DNA of 64,000 nt from Agapanthus africanus (taxonomy: Eukaryota > Streptophyta > Magnoliopsida > Asparagales > Amaryllidaceae): NCBI GenBank assembly GCA_030015575.1, contig JASDDO010000026.1, forward strand, positions 452,267,096 through 452,331,095, given 5' to 3'. The notes below the pieces were generated by a model. That model did no database searches. It was not told the DNA's origin and was given only the letters and a program-made list of their open reading frames with translations. Positions within the stretch are counted from its first letter, which is position 1, and every line of letters starts with the position of its first letter. A program made the translations under genes and the position numbers. This document shows positions 48,252 to 60,142 of the stretch, in pieces.

Positions 48252-50209
48252 TGTTAGTGTATATGCCCTAGGGGCCATTATTGTATCATACTAGCATGTA
48301 TATTACTTAATGGAAGCTTGGGATATTCACAGTTGTATATAACAGTCTTGCAAAAAATAGTAGTATGCTACTTGGTTTATGTCTACTTTAATATGTGCAT
48401 ATGTTTCTTGTAACGTATCACTTATACATATTAGTAGAGCCCATAGGATCTTTGCTTGATTACCAGCGTCGTGATGGCAGTCACACTAAGTGGGGGCTGG
48501 GTAGTCTGTAAGCAACATCCTATTTAGGTCCCTGGTCGTTGGATTATCGAGATAGGGCATCGATATTCCGGAGTAGACTAAGTGTATACGCTTCTCATCC
48601 CAGTTGGGGAGATGGTCTGTCCCACAGCCATCAGTACGCCGTACTAGAGATAGTATACAGGTGCTCGTTAGGTTATGGGTACACCGGACAGGACTCGCCG
48701 GGGAACTGATTGGTTGGTATTATACCCATCGTCAGTTAACAGTTCCCAGGTGACATGAGTACAGCATAGTCCGCAGACTTGACACTGCTACTTCGCCTCG
48801 AGTGTGTCCCACTGTTCTTAGATTGCTACCCTACCACGGCTCAAAGGAGTCGTGCAAACAGGTAGCAGTTGGGTGCAGTCCCAAGCACTTGGAGGCAGTG
48901 GCGGTTAGATAGGATTCGTCTCTCCCGGTATTGGGAGTTGATATCGCACTGTGTCAGAGAGCCATTACGCAAAGTCCCTGGCCAGGGAAAGCGAGATATA
49001 CTGGTAGGTTCCAGTAGCTTCTCAGGGCGTAATGGGCTTCGCTCCGACACGACTTATACAGCTATTAGGGGACTGACGCTTGCCGCCTCCTAGGCTTGAT
49101 ATGCGATAGTCTTAGACGAACAGACCGTACTGTACGGAGATTGTCACATCAGGCTCAGTGGGAGTTCGGTTGATTTACCTCATCGGCCTTCTTATCGACA
49201 TCTACCTGGGGACCGTTACGTACAGCTAGTGCCGCTTGCGGTCTGTGGTTAAACCTACTGCCAGCGTAGTGTCGAGTCTTTAGAGTCCCACACAGAGAGT
49301 TTTCCTGCTCCAGGCGAAACGATATAGAGGTCGTATGGTTTTACGACAAGGGTTTGAACGCGTACGTGTGTTTATGCAGGTACGAGTTTTTCGGACAGTT
49401 TTTACTAGCCGGCTTTGCTTTAACCCAGATTCTAGTATCGGGTTATTGGATTTATACAGTCTAAAGTTTTTCCGTGTTTTCACGGATAGGAGGGGCGTTC
49501 TCGTAATTGCGCGAGAAGCTTCTACAAGATGGTGACTAAGGAGGTTTAGGTGGCATATACATTGAATGAGATTAGTGAGTCATATGGATGATTCATCCAT
49601 GTCATTAATGCTTCATAATTGCTTAATGACTCATGGAGATGAATCACCATAAGATATTTATCAAGCATGGTCATAAATCTTTTTCTTTTCTTTTCTTGAA
49701 AAACAATAATGCTTGATATTTATTATGATAGCTCATTTTTCTCATCTTATTATCATGTTCATCTTCTCTCTCCTCAAGCTCTCTCTCTTCAAACCCTAAT
49801 CCTCCCCTCTCATGTGTTGAGTACAAGGGTTAGCTAGACTAATACATCCATAACCTCACTCTATATCACCTAGTTAGCTTAGATTAGCGATTTGAGCAAA
49901 CTAGTAATCTCAAGTTTGAGATTAAGCTTGGTGTAGGAACTTTCGGGTGGATCGTCTTTGATTCGAGGAGGTCGTTGAGGTGCCGATGTTCCAAGGAGCC
50001 TACGAGGAGTGGAGGACAGCGATGAAGACCCGAAGGATATGTAACGTGAGGTATAACTCCGGTACCGAGTAGTTAAACCTTTAGTATAACGTTAGCAATG
50101 GTTTAGATTACGATTCATGCGCTCAAGTCCGTGTTACGAAGCTTTGATAATCGTTTTTCATATATTCTGCCTCCCCGCAAGTTAGTGAGGTGCGTGACAT
50201 GGACTTACA
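48252..50209 (+). repeat. Copia-2 3' LTR
   Basis: TGTTAGTG...GACTTACA, 1958 bp, same as the 5' LTR apart from roughly 35 substitutions. It is followed by GTTCC and the second part of the Copia-3 LTR. Confidence 0.95.
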
Positions 50210-51553
50210 GTTCCTAGTCGAGGGAATATCGAGACAGGGTATCGATATTCTAGAGTAGACTAGTGTATACGCTTCTCAACCCATATGATGGGCGATGGAT
50301 GATCCCATATCCATTGGTGTTTGATATCAGAGATCGTATACGGGTGCTCAGTGGAGACTGGGAACACTGAACGGACTCGTCGAGAACTCCTAGATGGTAT
50401 TATACCTCACGTCATATAGTAGTTCTCAGGTGACACTGTTACATGTTAGTATGTCGACCCGAGATCGTCATAGAGTCTTGTGTGTCTCCCACTATGCTTT
50501 GATTTCCACCCTACCACGTCTTTACTGAGACGTGCAAACAGATGGTTTTTGGGTACAATCCGGAGTCACATGGAGGCAATGAGTGATAGGAGGGGATTTC
50601 GTCTCTCCCAGTATGGGGGGTTGATGTTGCTCTATGCTCGATTGGCCATAACTGGAAATCCCTAGCCAGGGTAGATGAGATTTACAGGTAAGTGTTATCA
50701 GTAGTTTCTCGACCCGTTATGGACCTTGCATCGGCATGACTTATCAAACTATTAGGGTCTGACGTTTACCACCCCTAGGCGAGATATGCGACATATCCGA
50801 CAAAGAGACCGAACTGTACGGTAGTGTTACTGATTGGATTCGCAGGAGTATGAGCAGGCTTGCTTGTTGATCTTCTGATCGCTCAATACCCGAGAGGCCG
50901 TTATGTTTAGCAGACTGCTTGCGGCTTGTGGGTGTTTGATATGATCATCACCTACTGTCGGTGTATTGACGAGTCTTTAGAGTCCTACACAGAGATTTCC
51001 TGGTTCATGCGAAACGGAGTAGGAGCACATATGTGATATGTGCGGGACCAAGATTAATGCGCGTATGTGATACCGCATTCTATTCTCATTATATGAAATA
51101 TTAGTCGGTTATATGTGATATAACCAGATTATTAAATCAAGTGTTGATTCAATAGTTTAATGTATAATTATATATTTGATATATTAAATTACATTAACTA
51201 ATATGAGCTTACTTAAGCATTTTTTTTCTCACTCATGATACATTTAATATATATGTGATTTATGTTAATTGTATTGTTTTCCTTTTTTGCACACATAATT
51301 TATATGTAATATATATTAATGTGTCAAGCATGATTACACATGCAACATGGATGTATGAGACTCACACCATGCTTAGATTAATGTTAAAGGTTTATGTTTA
51401 TTATTATGTAATTCAAAATTAGTGGAATTTGTCATGGTGGAGCTTAGTGGAAGCTTGTAGAACATCGACTTAGTCCACTTGTTTTGTCTAACTTAAGATA
51501 TTTATTAACCTAACCATGGTTTATTCTCTACAAGGGTTAGTGCGTGACATAAA
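50210..51553 (+). repeat. Copia-3 LTR, second part
   Basis: Continues the LTR from 40475 (TTCCTAGTCGAG, ATCGATATTC, GGGCGATGGATGATCCC). It aligns in inverted orientation with the Copia-4 LTR over most of its length. It stops in GTTAGTGCGTGACATAAA, where Copia-4 is inserted. No internal part of Copia-3 is visible. Confidence 0.83.
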
Positions 51554-53796
51554 TGCAGGGTTGTCTAGCACGACAGTAAGGTTTCGAGAGGTATCATCCA
51601 TGCGATATTTAAATTTTTGTCGTTCTAGCTAACCCTAACCCAAGAATCGAAACTAGAAAATCCGATGATATAACATGTAAACACTTTACATCTAAGTGAA
51701 TGAGGGAATACAACCTTTGTAGACCGGTCCTTCACTTCTAAAGCTCCATGTCATAGTCCCTTCACTGCAAATTATGAAGACCCGGACTCTAGTAAGTGTT
51801 CACATGAAGAAACGAGCAAGCTTGCTCAATGTCTTCGAAGCCGAAGATGATCTACGTTGAGGAGACTCGGGCTCATGCTACATTTTCACTAATGTGTGAA
51901 ATTAGTGAAGCAAACACACTAAACTAAATGGTTAATATTAGAGGATGATGAAGTAGGAAGTGGGCTCATTTTAGATTTATTTTTCTCACGATATTTCTTC
52001 ATATCTCAAAACCCTAGAAAGCTTTTGAGCTCATGAAGAAGACGAAGATTGAAGAGGAGAGAATGAACTCTTAAGGTTAGAAATGCATCTAAGGGTGAGT
52101 TAGTGTCATACACTAACTCATGTAGAGAGTTAACCATGGTGTAAGGTTAATGGTTCGGTTAGAAAATATCTTAAGCAAGACAAAGGAGTGTACTAAGTCA
52201 ATGAAGACCACAAGCTTCTACAAGCTTTGAACCATGACAAATATCTCCACAATTTTGAATTTGCTTGAAATAAATATAAACCCTAACTTAACCGTAGCAT
52301 GGTATAAGTCTCATACATACATGTTGCATGTATAACCTAGCATGACACAACAATATATATATATATATATATATATCACATATATATTTTGTGTGCAAAA
52401 AGAAAATAATACAATTAACATATAACACATATATATCAATGTATCATCAAGTGAAAAAAAAGTAATACTTAAGTGAGCTAATATTAGTTAATGTAATGTA
52501 ATATATCAAATATATAATCATACATTAAATTATTAAATCAATTCTTAATTTAATAATCCAGCTATATCACATATAACCGACTAATATCAAATATAACAAC
52601 TTATCGAATCAACACTTGACCTGATAACTTGGCTATATCACATATAACCTATGAATATTATATATCGTGAGAATAGAATGCTGTATCACATACTCGCATT
52701 AATCTCGGTCCCGTGCATATCACATATGTTCTCCTACTCCGTTTCACATGAACCAGAAAACCTCTGTGTAGGACTCTAAAGACTCGTCAATACGACAGCA
52801 GTAGGTGATGATCATATCAAACACCCACAAGCCGCAAGCGGTCTGCTAAACGTAATGGCCACCCGGGTATTGAAGATCAACAAGCAAGCCTGCTCGTACT
52901 CCTGCGAATCCAATCAGTAACACTACCGTATAGTCCGGTCTCTTCGTCTGATATGTCGCATTTCATTGCCTGGCAGTAGTATAACGTCAGACCCCAATAG
53001 CCTGATAAGTCATGCCGATGCAAAGTCCATAACGGTTTAAGAAACTACTGATAACACTTACCAGTAGATCTCAGCAACCCTGGCCAGAGATTTCCTGTTA
53101 TGGCCAATCGAGCATAGCCCAACATCAACTCCCAATACCGGGAGAGACGAAACCACTCCTATCGCTCATTGCCTCTATGTGAATCTGGACTGTACACAAA
53201 AAACACCTTTTTGCACGATCTCTTGACCATGGTATGGTGGAAATCAAAGTACAGTGGGAATCACACAAGACTCTATGACGATCTCGGGTCTACAGACTAA
53301 CCTGTACCAGTGTCACCAGAGAACTGCTATCCGACGATAGGTATAATACCATTTAGGAGTTCTCAAGAGACCGTTCAGTGTACCTAGTCTCCACTGAGCA
53401 CCCGTATACCTTCTCTGATGTGAAACACCAATGGATGTGGGATCATCCATCGCCCATCATATGGGTCAAGAAGCGCATACGCTAGTCTACTCTGGAGTAT
53501 CGATGCCCTGTCTCGATACTCCCACGACTAGGAACAATTATAGGGTGTACTTGTGGACTAACCTTGGCCCTACTAGTATGATCTCCATCATAGTCCTGGT
53601 AGTCAAGTACACATCCTAAGGGCTTTATCAACATGTGAGAGCAAGACAGCATCACTTATACAAGTCAACATTTTAAGACAAAGAGCAGCATACTATCATA
53701 TCGAGCAAGAAATTCCTCCCTATATATGTCCAAGCACCCACTACAATATACATCCTATGTACACTAATGGCCTCTAAGGCATACATATAACTAACA
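51554..53796 (-). repeat. Copia-4 3' LTR (inverted)
   Basis: Read on the minus strand it runs from TGTTAGTTATATGTATGCC (53796) to GACAACCCTGCA (51554), 2243 bp. Upstream of it on that strand is the polypurine tract AAGTGGGAGAT (53807-53797) and the end of pol. An AT run lies at 52350-52376. Confidence 0.88.
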
Positions 53797-53807
53797 ATCT
53801 CCCACTT

Positions 53808-54400
53808 GCACTAAGGCCATCTGCTGTAGTATCCCATACCCACCAATATAGATGTGGTTGTAGTATCCCATACTCAACCATCCCGAAATCTATCAAATAG
53901 TATTTGGGGAAGCAAGCCTTGGTGATTGGATCCACCGTGTTAACCTCAAAATCTACTCTCTTTACCTCGATCCCTTAGAGATCAACCATCTCCCTGATCA
54001 AGTGATACTTGCCTCAGAATATGTCTGGATCGCTGATGGGATGGGTGTTCCTGGGCCAAAGCCATAACTCCATTGTTGTCTCTATAACACTTATTGGATG
54101 CTCAATGGAAGGATCCATGTTCATCTCATGAACAAAAAATGTCCAGGCAGCCACTTTGGTAGTATCATTGGTAGCAACGTATTCAGCCTTTATCGTCTAG
54201 TATGTCACGGAATCTAGCTTGGAACTCTTCCAACATACCGTCCCTCTACCGAGGATAAAGACAATGCCTGTGACTGACTTTAAGTTGACCTTATCACTCT
54301 GGAAGCTCGAACCAAGAACATTCATTTAGTGCTTCTCAAGTACTTAAGAATGTCCTCTACAGCTGTCCAGTGACTCTCTCAAGATCCGATTGATTCCTAA
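53808..54400 (-). pseudogene. Copia-4 RNase H remnant
   Basis: The minus strand carries recognisable pieces of the Copia RNase H coding sequence, such as GAGGTAAAGAGAGTAGA and TGGAAGAGTTCCAAGC reversed (about 53960 and 54225), aligned to 47830-48237 of Copia-2. No open frame over 60 codons survives. Confidence 0.7.
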
Positions 54401-55290
54401 TCACTACACCTAGTGAGCCACCTACATCTGGTCTGGTACTTAACATCGCATACATGATAGAGCCTACTGCCGAAGAATAGGATATCCCTTGCACGCGAGC
54501 TTTCTTCAAATCAGTATCTGAAGACATCTTTTTGGAGAGAGTGATTCATGAGTAAGTGGGCGAACCACCATGCTTAGAATCGTCCATACTAAACCCCTTT
54601 AGTATGGTGTCAACGTACCTGGATTTAGGACACTCCCAACATCCACATATATCTATCACCATAGATCATAATCCACAAGATGAAGTATGTATCATCCAGA
54701 TCTTATATTGAGAATCCTCGTGATAAGAGGAGCTTGAGCGAGTGTAGCATAGGAAACCATTTCCTATCAAGAGTATATCATTTACGTATAATACGTGGAA
54801 GACAACCTTACTCTCTACATTCTTTTTGTATATACAAGGTTCACCTACCTTTTTGATGTAGTCAAACACTTTGACTGCCACATCAAAATAGATGTTCCAT
54901 CTCCGCGATTCGCGCATTGATCCTGATGGACTTAAGTATAGCTTTGAAAGTATCAACTTTTCCATTTACACCAAGAATCTTCTCAAGATCCATTTGCTCC
55001 CAATAGCTTTTACCCCTTCAGGTGCAACATGCAAAGTCATACTTTGTTAGTGTACATGGATTCCATCTTTGATCGTATAGCATACATCCTTTTCACAAAG
55101 TCTCCACTTATGATGGCCTGCCTGAACCTAGTTGGGCCATCATCTACCATGCTACAATCCTCGCTCTCACTGTCACCGAGAAGACCGTAGTATCTCTCAA
55201 CTGGATGAGGAACCCTACCAGATTCGCAGAGAGACTGAGGTTCGTTGGAGACTATTGAATTGTTTGGTTTCACCAAATCATCAGTTATTA
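54400..55290 (-). pseudogene. Copia-4 reverse transcriptase remnant
   Basis: Frames at 54666-54965 (SRRWNIYFDVAVKVFDYIKK, VLYVNDILLIGNG) and 55037-55276 (VERYYGLLGDSESEDCSMVD, MESMYTNKV) are parts of RVT_2. The YVDD centre has become YVND, which alone would inactivate the enzyme. Between 54965 and 55037 a large piece of the N-terminal core is missing: the Copia-2 distance is about 370 bp longer. Confidence 0.82.
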
Positions 55291-55299
55291 GTTTGTCTA

Positions 55300-56250
55300 G
55301 CTGGAACTCCTTCCAGTTCTACCTCATGACCACAAATTTCTTCACAAGAAATTCCTTTTCTAAAAAGGTGGCATGCTGAGAAACAAAACACCTTTTGCTC
55401 CTCAGAGTGGTAGAAGATATTCCCCCACAAATGTTTGGGATATCCTAACAAACTTACAGAACCGACCTTGCCTCGAGCTTGTACGGATTTTTCCTTTCAA
55501 CATAGGCCGGACAACCCCATATCTTAACTCGTTTAAGACACAGTCTCTTCCCATTCCATATCCCATATGTAGTGGTAGGCCCTGATTTGGATGGAACCCC
55601 ATTCAATAGGTATGCAGCTTCTTAAGTGCATAACTCCGAAAGGAAACAGGTAACTCAACAATACTCATTATAAAGCGCGCCATATCTCATAGGGTGTGAT
55701 ACCTCCGCCCCGATACACCATTGTGCTGTGGTGTATATGATAAGATGAGAGAGAATCATATTCTCCTTTTTAGAAACTCCAGGAACTCCATACGCAAGTA
55801 CACTCATCCTCGATCACATCGAAGGACTTAATACTTCTACCCTTCTGGTTTTTAACTTCAAGCTTATATTCATTGAATTTCCCAAAAAGTTTCAGACTTG
55901 TGTTTCAATAGGAACACATGTCGGAATCTTGAAAGATAGTCGATGAATGTAATGAAGTACAAAGAACCAACCCTAGCATTTGTAGACATAGGACCGTATA
56001 CATCATCATGTATCTATCCCAAGAGTTCGCTAACTCTTTCTCTGATTCCAGTAAATGGAGTATTGGTCATTTTATCTTTGAGACAAGACCGGTAAGTAGC
56101 ATAAGATGAAAATTTGAACAAATTCTCATATTCATCTTTATGTAACTTAGCTGGTCGTGTCGCATTGATATGACCTAGTCTACAATGCCTTAAGAAGGAT
56201 TCGTTCATTTCTGAACTACTCTTCTTGTGTGTGTTCTAGATACTTTGAAC
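55300..56250 (-). pseudogene. Copia-4 integrase and zinc-site remnant
   Basis: The frame at 56014-56208 keeps the zinc site start (FLRHCRLGHINATRPAKLHK) and a damaged second pair (YRSCL, first Cys lost). The frame at 55402-55602 is part of the C-terminal domain, read partly out of frame. The core between them matches Copia-1 at DNA level with stops. Confidence 0.75.
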
Positions 56251-56499
56251 TGTGGTTTGATTTAGAACGTATATGCTATTACATAACGTGTCTGATCCTA
56301 TCAACTCTTGATTCAGGAAAATGATCACAACATTATCCCCTATACAAAATTATATCCTTCTTTAACTTAATAAAGAAAACGATGAAATGTTGTATATCAG
56401 GTTCGGTATGTAAAAACATTAGTTCAAAATCAATGTATTTAATACAAGGTGATATCTGCCAACTGATTTGACTACAACAATTGCACCATTCTCTAACTC

Positions 56500-56700
56500 T
56501 TAGAGATATATCACCTATTCTCAGTTCTCTAAGTTTCTATAGCCCATGTAACTCTTACATATGTGGGATCCTGATCCGGTATGTCATACTTAGGACGTAG
56601 AGGATACTCAGAAACAGTTCTAGGTAATGAACACACCCGAAGAAGGTGCATCAACATGCACTTTCTTCGATTGGGTAGTGTTCAGTCGAAAATAATGCAA
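56500..56700 (-). pseudogene. Copia-4 protease remnant
   Basis: On the minus strand the bases at about 56530-56590 read TGSGSHICKSYMGYRN, the protease active-site region, with the Trp and Leu codons before it turned into stops and the Asp codon into His. Upstream bases (56600-56690) align with the linker between zinc knuckle and protease of Copia-1. Confidence 0.75.
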
Positions 56701-56801
56701 TCTGTAAAACATCAATTTCCTCATTATTCTAATCATATAAGGATAGTTGATATAAATATAACATATAATACCAGTTTTTCTGGAAAATAATAATTACCCT
56801 G
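56701..56801. other. Unassigned stretch between Copia-4 and the Athila-type LTR
   Basis: About 100 AT-rich bases that do not align by eye with the Copia zinc-knuckle region expected here or with the next LTR. I see no gene in it. Confidence 0.4.
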
Positions 56802-58360
56802 TGTTATATATATATTCAACATTCTTTATAGGAAATCGTGTGTTTATTACTTCACGCATAATATTCTATATCTCGAAAAATTTTATTGAGATTTGCTGCA
56901 GAAAATTATTCAGGTCAAAGAACCGGAATCGCAAATTTGCCGATAAAACGCAGCAAGTCAAAGACTTCAAATCTGGCAGAGATTCAGAAGGGATAAAACG
57001 ATTCCAGATATTAGAAGAAGACCCAAATATCAGCACAAGAATAGCCCTAATATATCATGCATTTATCTGACCAAATGGTCGCGGAACCGCGGCCGAGTCA
57101 GGCCGATCCGCCGTGGATCCACGGCCGATTTGGTGGCTCCGGTGACGTCACTTCTCCAGAATCTTCCCTTTAACTGCCTAGCTTCCTCAAGACGCTCCAT
57201 AACCGCCTAGCTTCTTCGAGAAGCCTGTGCATAGCAACCTAGCATATGAGGGAAGCTTAATTGGAGATCTGTAAAAAGGGATCTACAGCTTAATTTTGGG
57301 GGTTGTTTAAAAAGTTGTTACACAATTGAGCCACAATTCAATTCAAGTTGAGTGACACAACTTGAGATCCAATCCAAATCCAATCAAATCAAGATCCATT
57401 GAGAGCAAAATCAAGCGACAATCGAAGAGCCTTTATCGCAACGCCGATCGTCATCAAGAGCAAGAGATCCGCATCCGATCCACGACTCACGGCGATCGAG
57501 CCACGCAAAAATCGACGACAAATTCCCTTTCAAAGGAGCGATCGAGAGCTAGTCTTGTAAACTCGAATTGAGTGGTGTAATTTGAAGGAGATTTAATAAA
57601 GATGATATTTTAATTCTAGCTTTCTTTACATTCTTGAATTATGAAATTTCTAATTCTTGATTCTTTTATTTACATGATGCGTGAGTGAAATCTCCGCTTG
57701 TAAAGGAATCGAGAGAATCGGTAGATATAATGATGATGCAATCCTAAAACTAATCTTAAGTGTTTTGAGATTTGTAAACTTTAGGAAAAAGAATCATCAA
57801 TGACCTAATTTGGAGTGAGATCACCATTCTTGATAATTTCGTTGCAAATTAGGGATCAAAAGATTGATAATTCTCTTTGCTAGAGGTTAGATTTGAATGA
57901 TGACCAATGAAAAGACAAGGGATAGTGAAGGAGAAACCCTAGTTTCTACAATAGATCCTTAATCTTCATTCATCGTCATCGATCTAGCTGCAATTCATCA
58001 ATAGATAAGATTTGTAATTTTTAGTATTCATCAGTGCTACTAATTCGATCGATTCCTAAAAGCTATTCTTCATATTATTGATAATTCAAATTGATATTGG
58101 GCACTTTCTTGATTTCTAATTCTTGAATATATTCTTGATTTTCTTGAAATGACAACTCAATTAAATCTCGAATTACTTTATTGAATTTTCTTTTAAATTT
58201 TCTTTCAATTCATCTAAAGCAAGATCGAACAAATCCTTGCATCTCAGTGGACGATCCATATTCATTAACGAGCTACATCGACACAGTTAATTGATTGCGG
58301 TTATAAATTCTTTGGTTGTGATTATATGTTAAAAACACGATCCGAAATTTAGATTATTCA
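56802..58360 (+). repeat. Athila-type Gypsy 5' LTR
   Basis: The end is set by the primer site at 58363. The start TGTTATATATATATTCAAC at 56802 is my best guess, giving about 1.56 kb, within the known Athila range. It holds two GC-rich palindromes (57076-57094 and 57110-57125). Short frames in it show no motif. Confidence 0.65.
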
Positions 58361-58362
58361 AA

Positions 58363-58380
58363 TAGCGCCGTTGCCGGGGA
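58363..58380 (+). other. Athila-type primer binding site (tRNA-Asp type)
   Basis: TAGCGCCGTTGCCGGGGA differs by one base from the TGGCGCCGTTGCCGGGGA site used by Athila and Tat elements, which is complementary to plant tRNA-Asp. It sits two bases after the LTR end TTATTCA. Confidence 0.85.
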
Positions 58381-58404
58381 TCGAACCCGTGGAACCAAAT
58401 TCCG

Positions 58405-58691
58405 GTGATTCTTGGTCGACCTTTCCTAGCCACTTCCAATGCTGTCATTAATTGTCAAAACGGCTCTATGACCCTATCCTTCAGGAAGATGTCAATTGAG
58501 CTGAACATTTATAAGATTGGAAGTCAGCCGTCTGAACCCTCTATTCACATTCTTGATGTCTGTTCTGTCCATGAGATAGCTCCCGAAAGCTGCGAGGTTG
58601 ATGAACATTGCTTTGATGATCTCGACGACATTAGCACATCATTGCTTGATCTTGCACATCTTAGAGAGGATACTTTCGATGAGTCCGTGAT
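58405..58691 (+). pseudogene. Athila-type protease C-terminal fragment
   Basis: The frame opens with VILGRPFLATSNAVINCQNG, the well-known C-terminal signature of Athila proteases (ILGRPFLAT), and goes on with MTLSFRKMSIELNIYK. It begins only about 22 bases after the primer site, so the leader, gag and the Asp active site of the protease have been deleted. It is cut at 58691 by the minus-strand Gypsy derivative. Confidence 0.82.
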
Positions 58692-60142
58692 TGTTAGAGG
58701 TTTTTTGCGTGCTTGCGCTTTTAAAAGATGAATCAAAAAATATTAACCGTAATCAAGAACAGCGTCGCTTGGTAGCTAGCCAGTTGAGTACGGGTCGGTC
58801 CACAGGGATTTTGTGTATTTTCTATTTGTTCTAACGAGTTAATTCCATTTATGATGGGATTGATTATCACTAAAAACTGAAATGAGTTTGATTAGGATTA
58901 AAACCTTGCTAGGGTTAGGTTTAGGTTAAGTTTGGAAATTCAATATTTCTCACCACTTTCTATGCCCTAATTAAGATCTATTTAGGTGTTAAGGTAATAA
59001 TTAACAAAGTGGATTAGTACCATCGGGAAGAAACTAGGTTTTTTCCTCTAGGTCCTTGTCCGTCCTTTCTTAACTCTTACCCAAACCTCCATGGAAAACA
59101 TACACAACCGGTCTTTAACTACGGTATCACCGCTACCTCGTGGGATAGGGTGCCGTAGTGAGCAGTGTGTGAATGTATGCATAGATTCCTATTAAAATCT
59201 ATGACGGGCAAGAAAGGGGTAAGAGATTTTCATCTCTCAAAGCTTTCCTATTCCTAACCCTAACAAGTGAGGAACTACTCACTCATTAGCGAATTGATAA
59301 ACAGAGACATTTTTTAGTTTTTTTTTAATAACCTAATTATCTAATCTACGGTGGATAAATAAAATTGCTAAACTACGGCAGATAAATAAAATTAACTAGG
59401 GCAGAAAGGAAAATTAACTAAGGCAAGAAAAGAAAGACTTACTTTATTTTTTATTTGATGCACTCTTCAAACATTACTGGAATTGAAATTCTGAAATTGA
59501 TAATTAAAAAGAGGCATAGGAAGAGGCATGCTCCAAAAAGAGCTTTAGGGTTCCTATTTATAGATTATAGGAACCCTAGGTTACATTCTGATCATTATCT
59601 ACATTTACAAAACTATCCTGAGAAGCCTGGTCAATGCACCGCCGCCACCGTTGAATTTTGCACCGACACGTGCTCACCATGGCCACGGATCCGCGGCCAT
59701 ATGCCCTGTTTGGCCGCGGATCCGCGGCCATCTTGGAGGCTTCTGGTCTCTGTTTCTCTGGTAATTTTCATATTGCTTTTTACTTGATTTTTCTACCCTT
59801 GGTTCTTCAGAATGTCTTCTAGTTTCTTTTAGATCTCCACAGTGCATAATGTTGTGGACTTTTACCATTTGCTTCGTGTCGAAGTCTTGAACCCTGCACT
59901 GCCTTTGTACTTGTGAAATTGTTCATTGATCTTCATTTGTCCCTCAAACTGTAGGCATGATCAAGATTCTTCTATTTGTTGGTCGTAGTATCACTTTTGT
60001 ATCGTCTTTTCATTATTTTCACTGTTTTGTTCCGAGAACCTGTAACCTGCAACTATATAGCAGACATGGATCAAAAGCACCTGTTTATTTGTAAAATGAA
60101 TAAGAATGGGGAATATAATAATACAAAATTATGATATGAACA
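58692..60142 (-). repeat. 3' LTR of the non-autonomous Gypsy derivative
   Basis: On the minus strand it reads TGTTCATATC ... CCTCTAACA, with TGTT/AACA inverted tips, 1451 bp. It holds a perfect 20-bp palindrome TGGCCGCGGATCCGCGGCCA (59711-59730) and a second, slightly imperfect copy (59679-59700). The partner LTR is outside the window, so the outer border (58692) rests on the tip sequence and on the break in the protease frame. Confidence 0.7.

Larger units (their letters stand above)
40476..50209 (+). mobile_element. Copia-2: young, nearly intact Ty1/Copia retrotransposon
   Basis: Two 1958-bp LTRs (40476-42433, 48252-50209), an intact primer site, a 2-kb leader, one gag-pol frame with a single internal stop, and a polypurine tract. 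Flanking bases ATTCC and GTTCC form a 5-bp target duplication with one mismatch. About 35 LTR differences were seen by eye, i.e. close to 98% identity, so it is among the youngest insertions here. It belongs to the same broad family as Copia-1, as the proteins and leaders align throughout. It is inserted in the Copia-3 LTR. Confidence 0.95.
53797..56700 (-). mobile_element. Copia-4 internal part: decayed minus-strand gag-pol remnant
   Basis: On the minus strand the order from high to low coordinate is protease, GAG-pre-integrase, integrase, reverse transcriptase, RNase H, polypurine tract and LTR, with many stops and shifts. It belongs to the same broad Copia family. The element ends near 56700, within the stretch between the protease and the zinc knuckle. 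The 5' half would lie beyond the Athila-type insertion. Confidence 0.87.
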
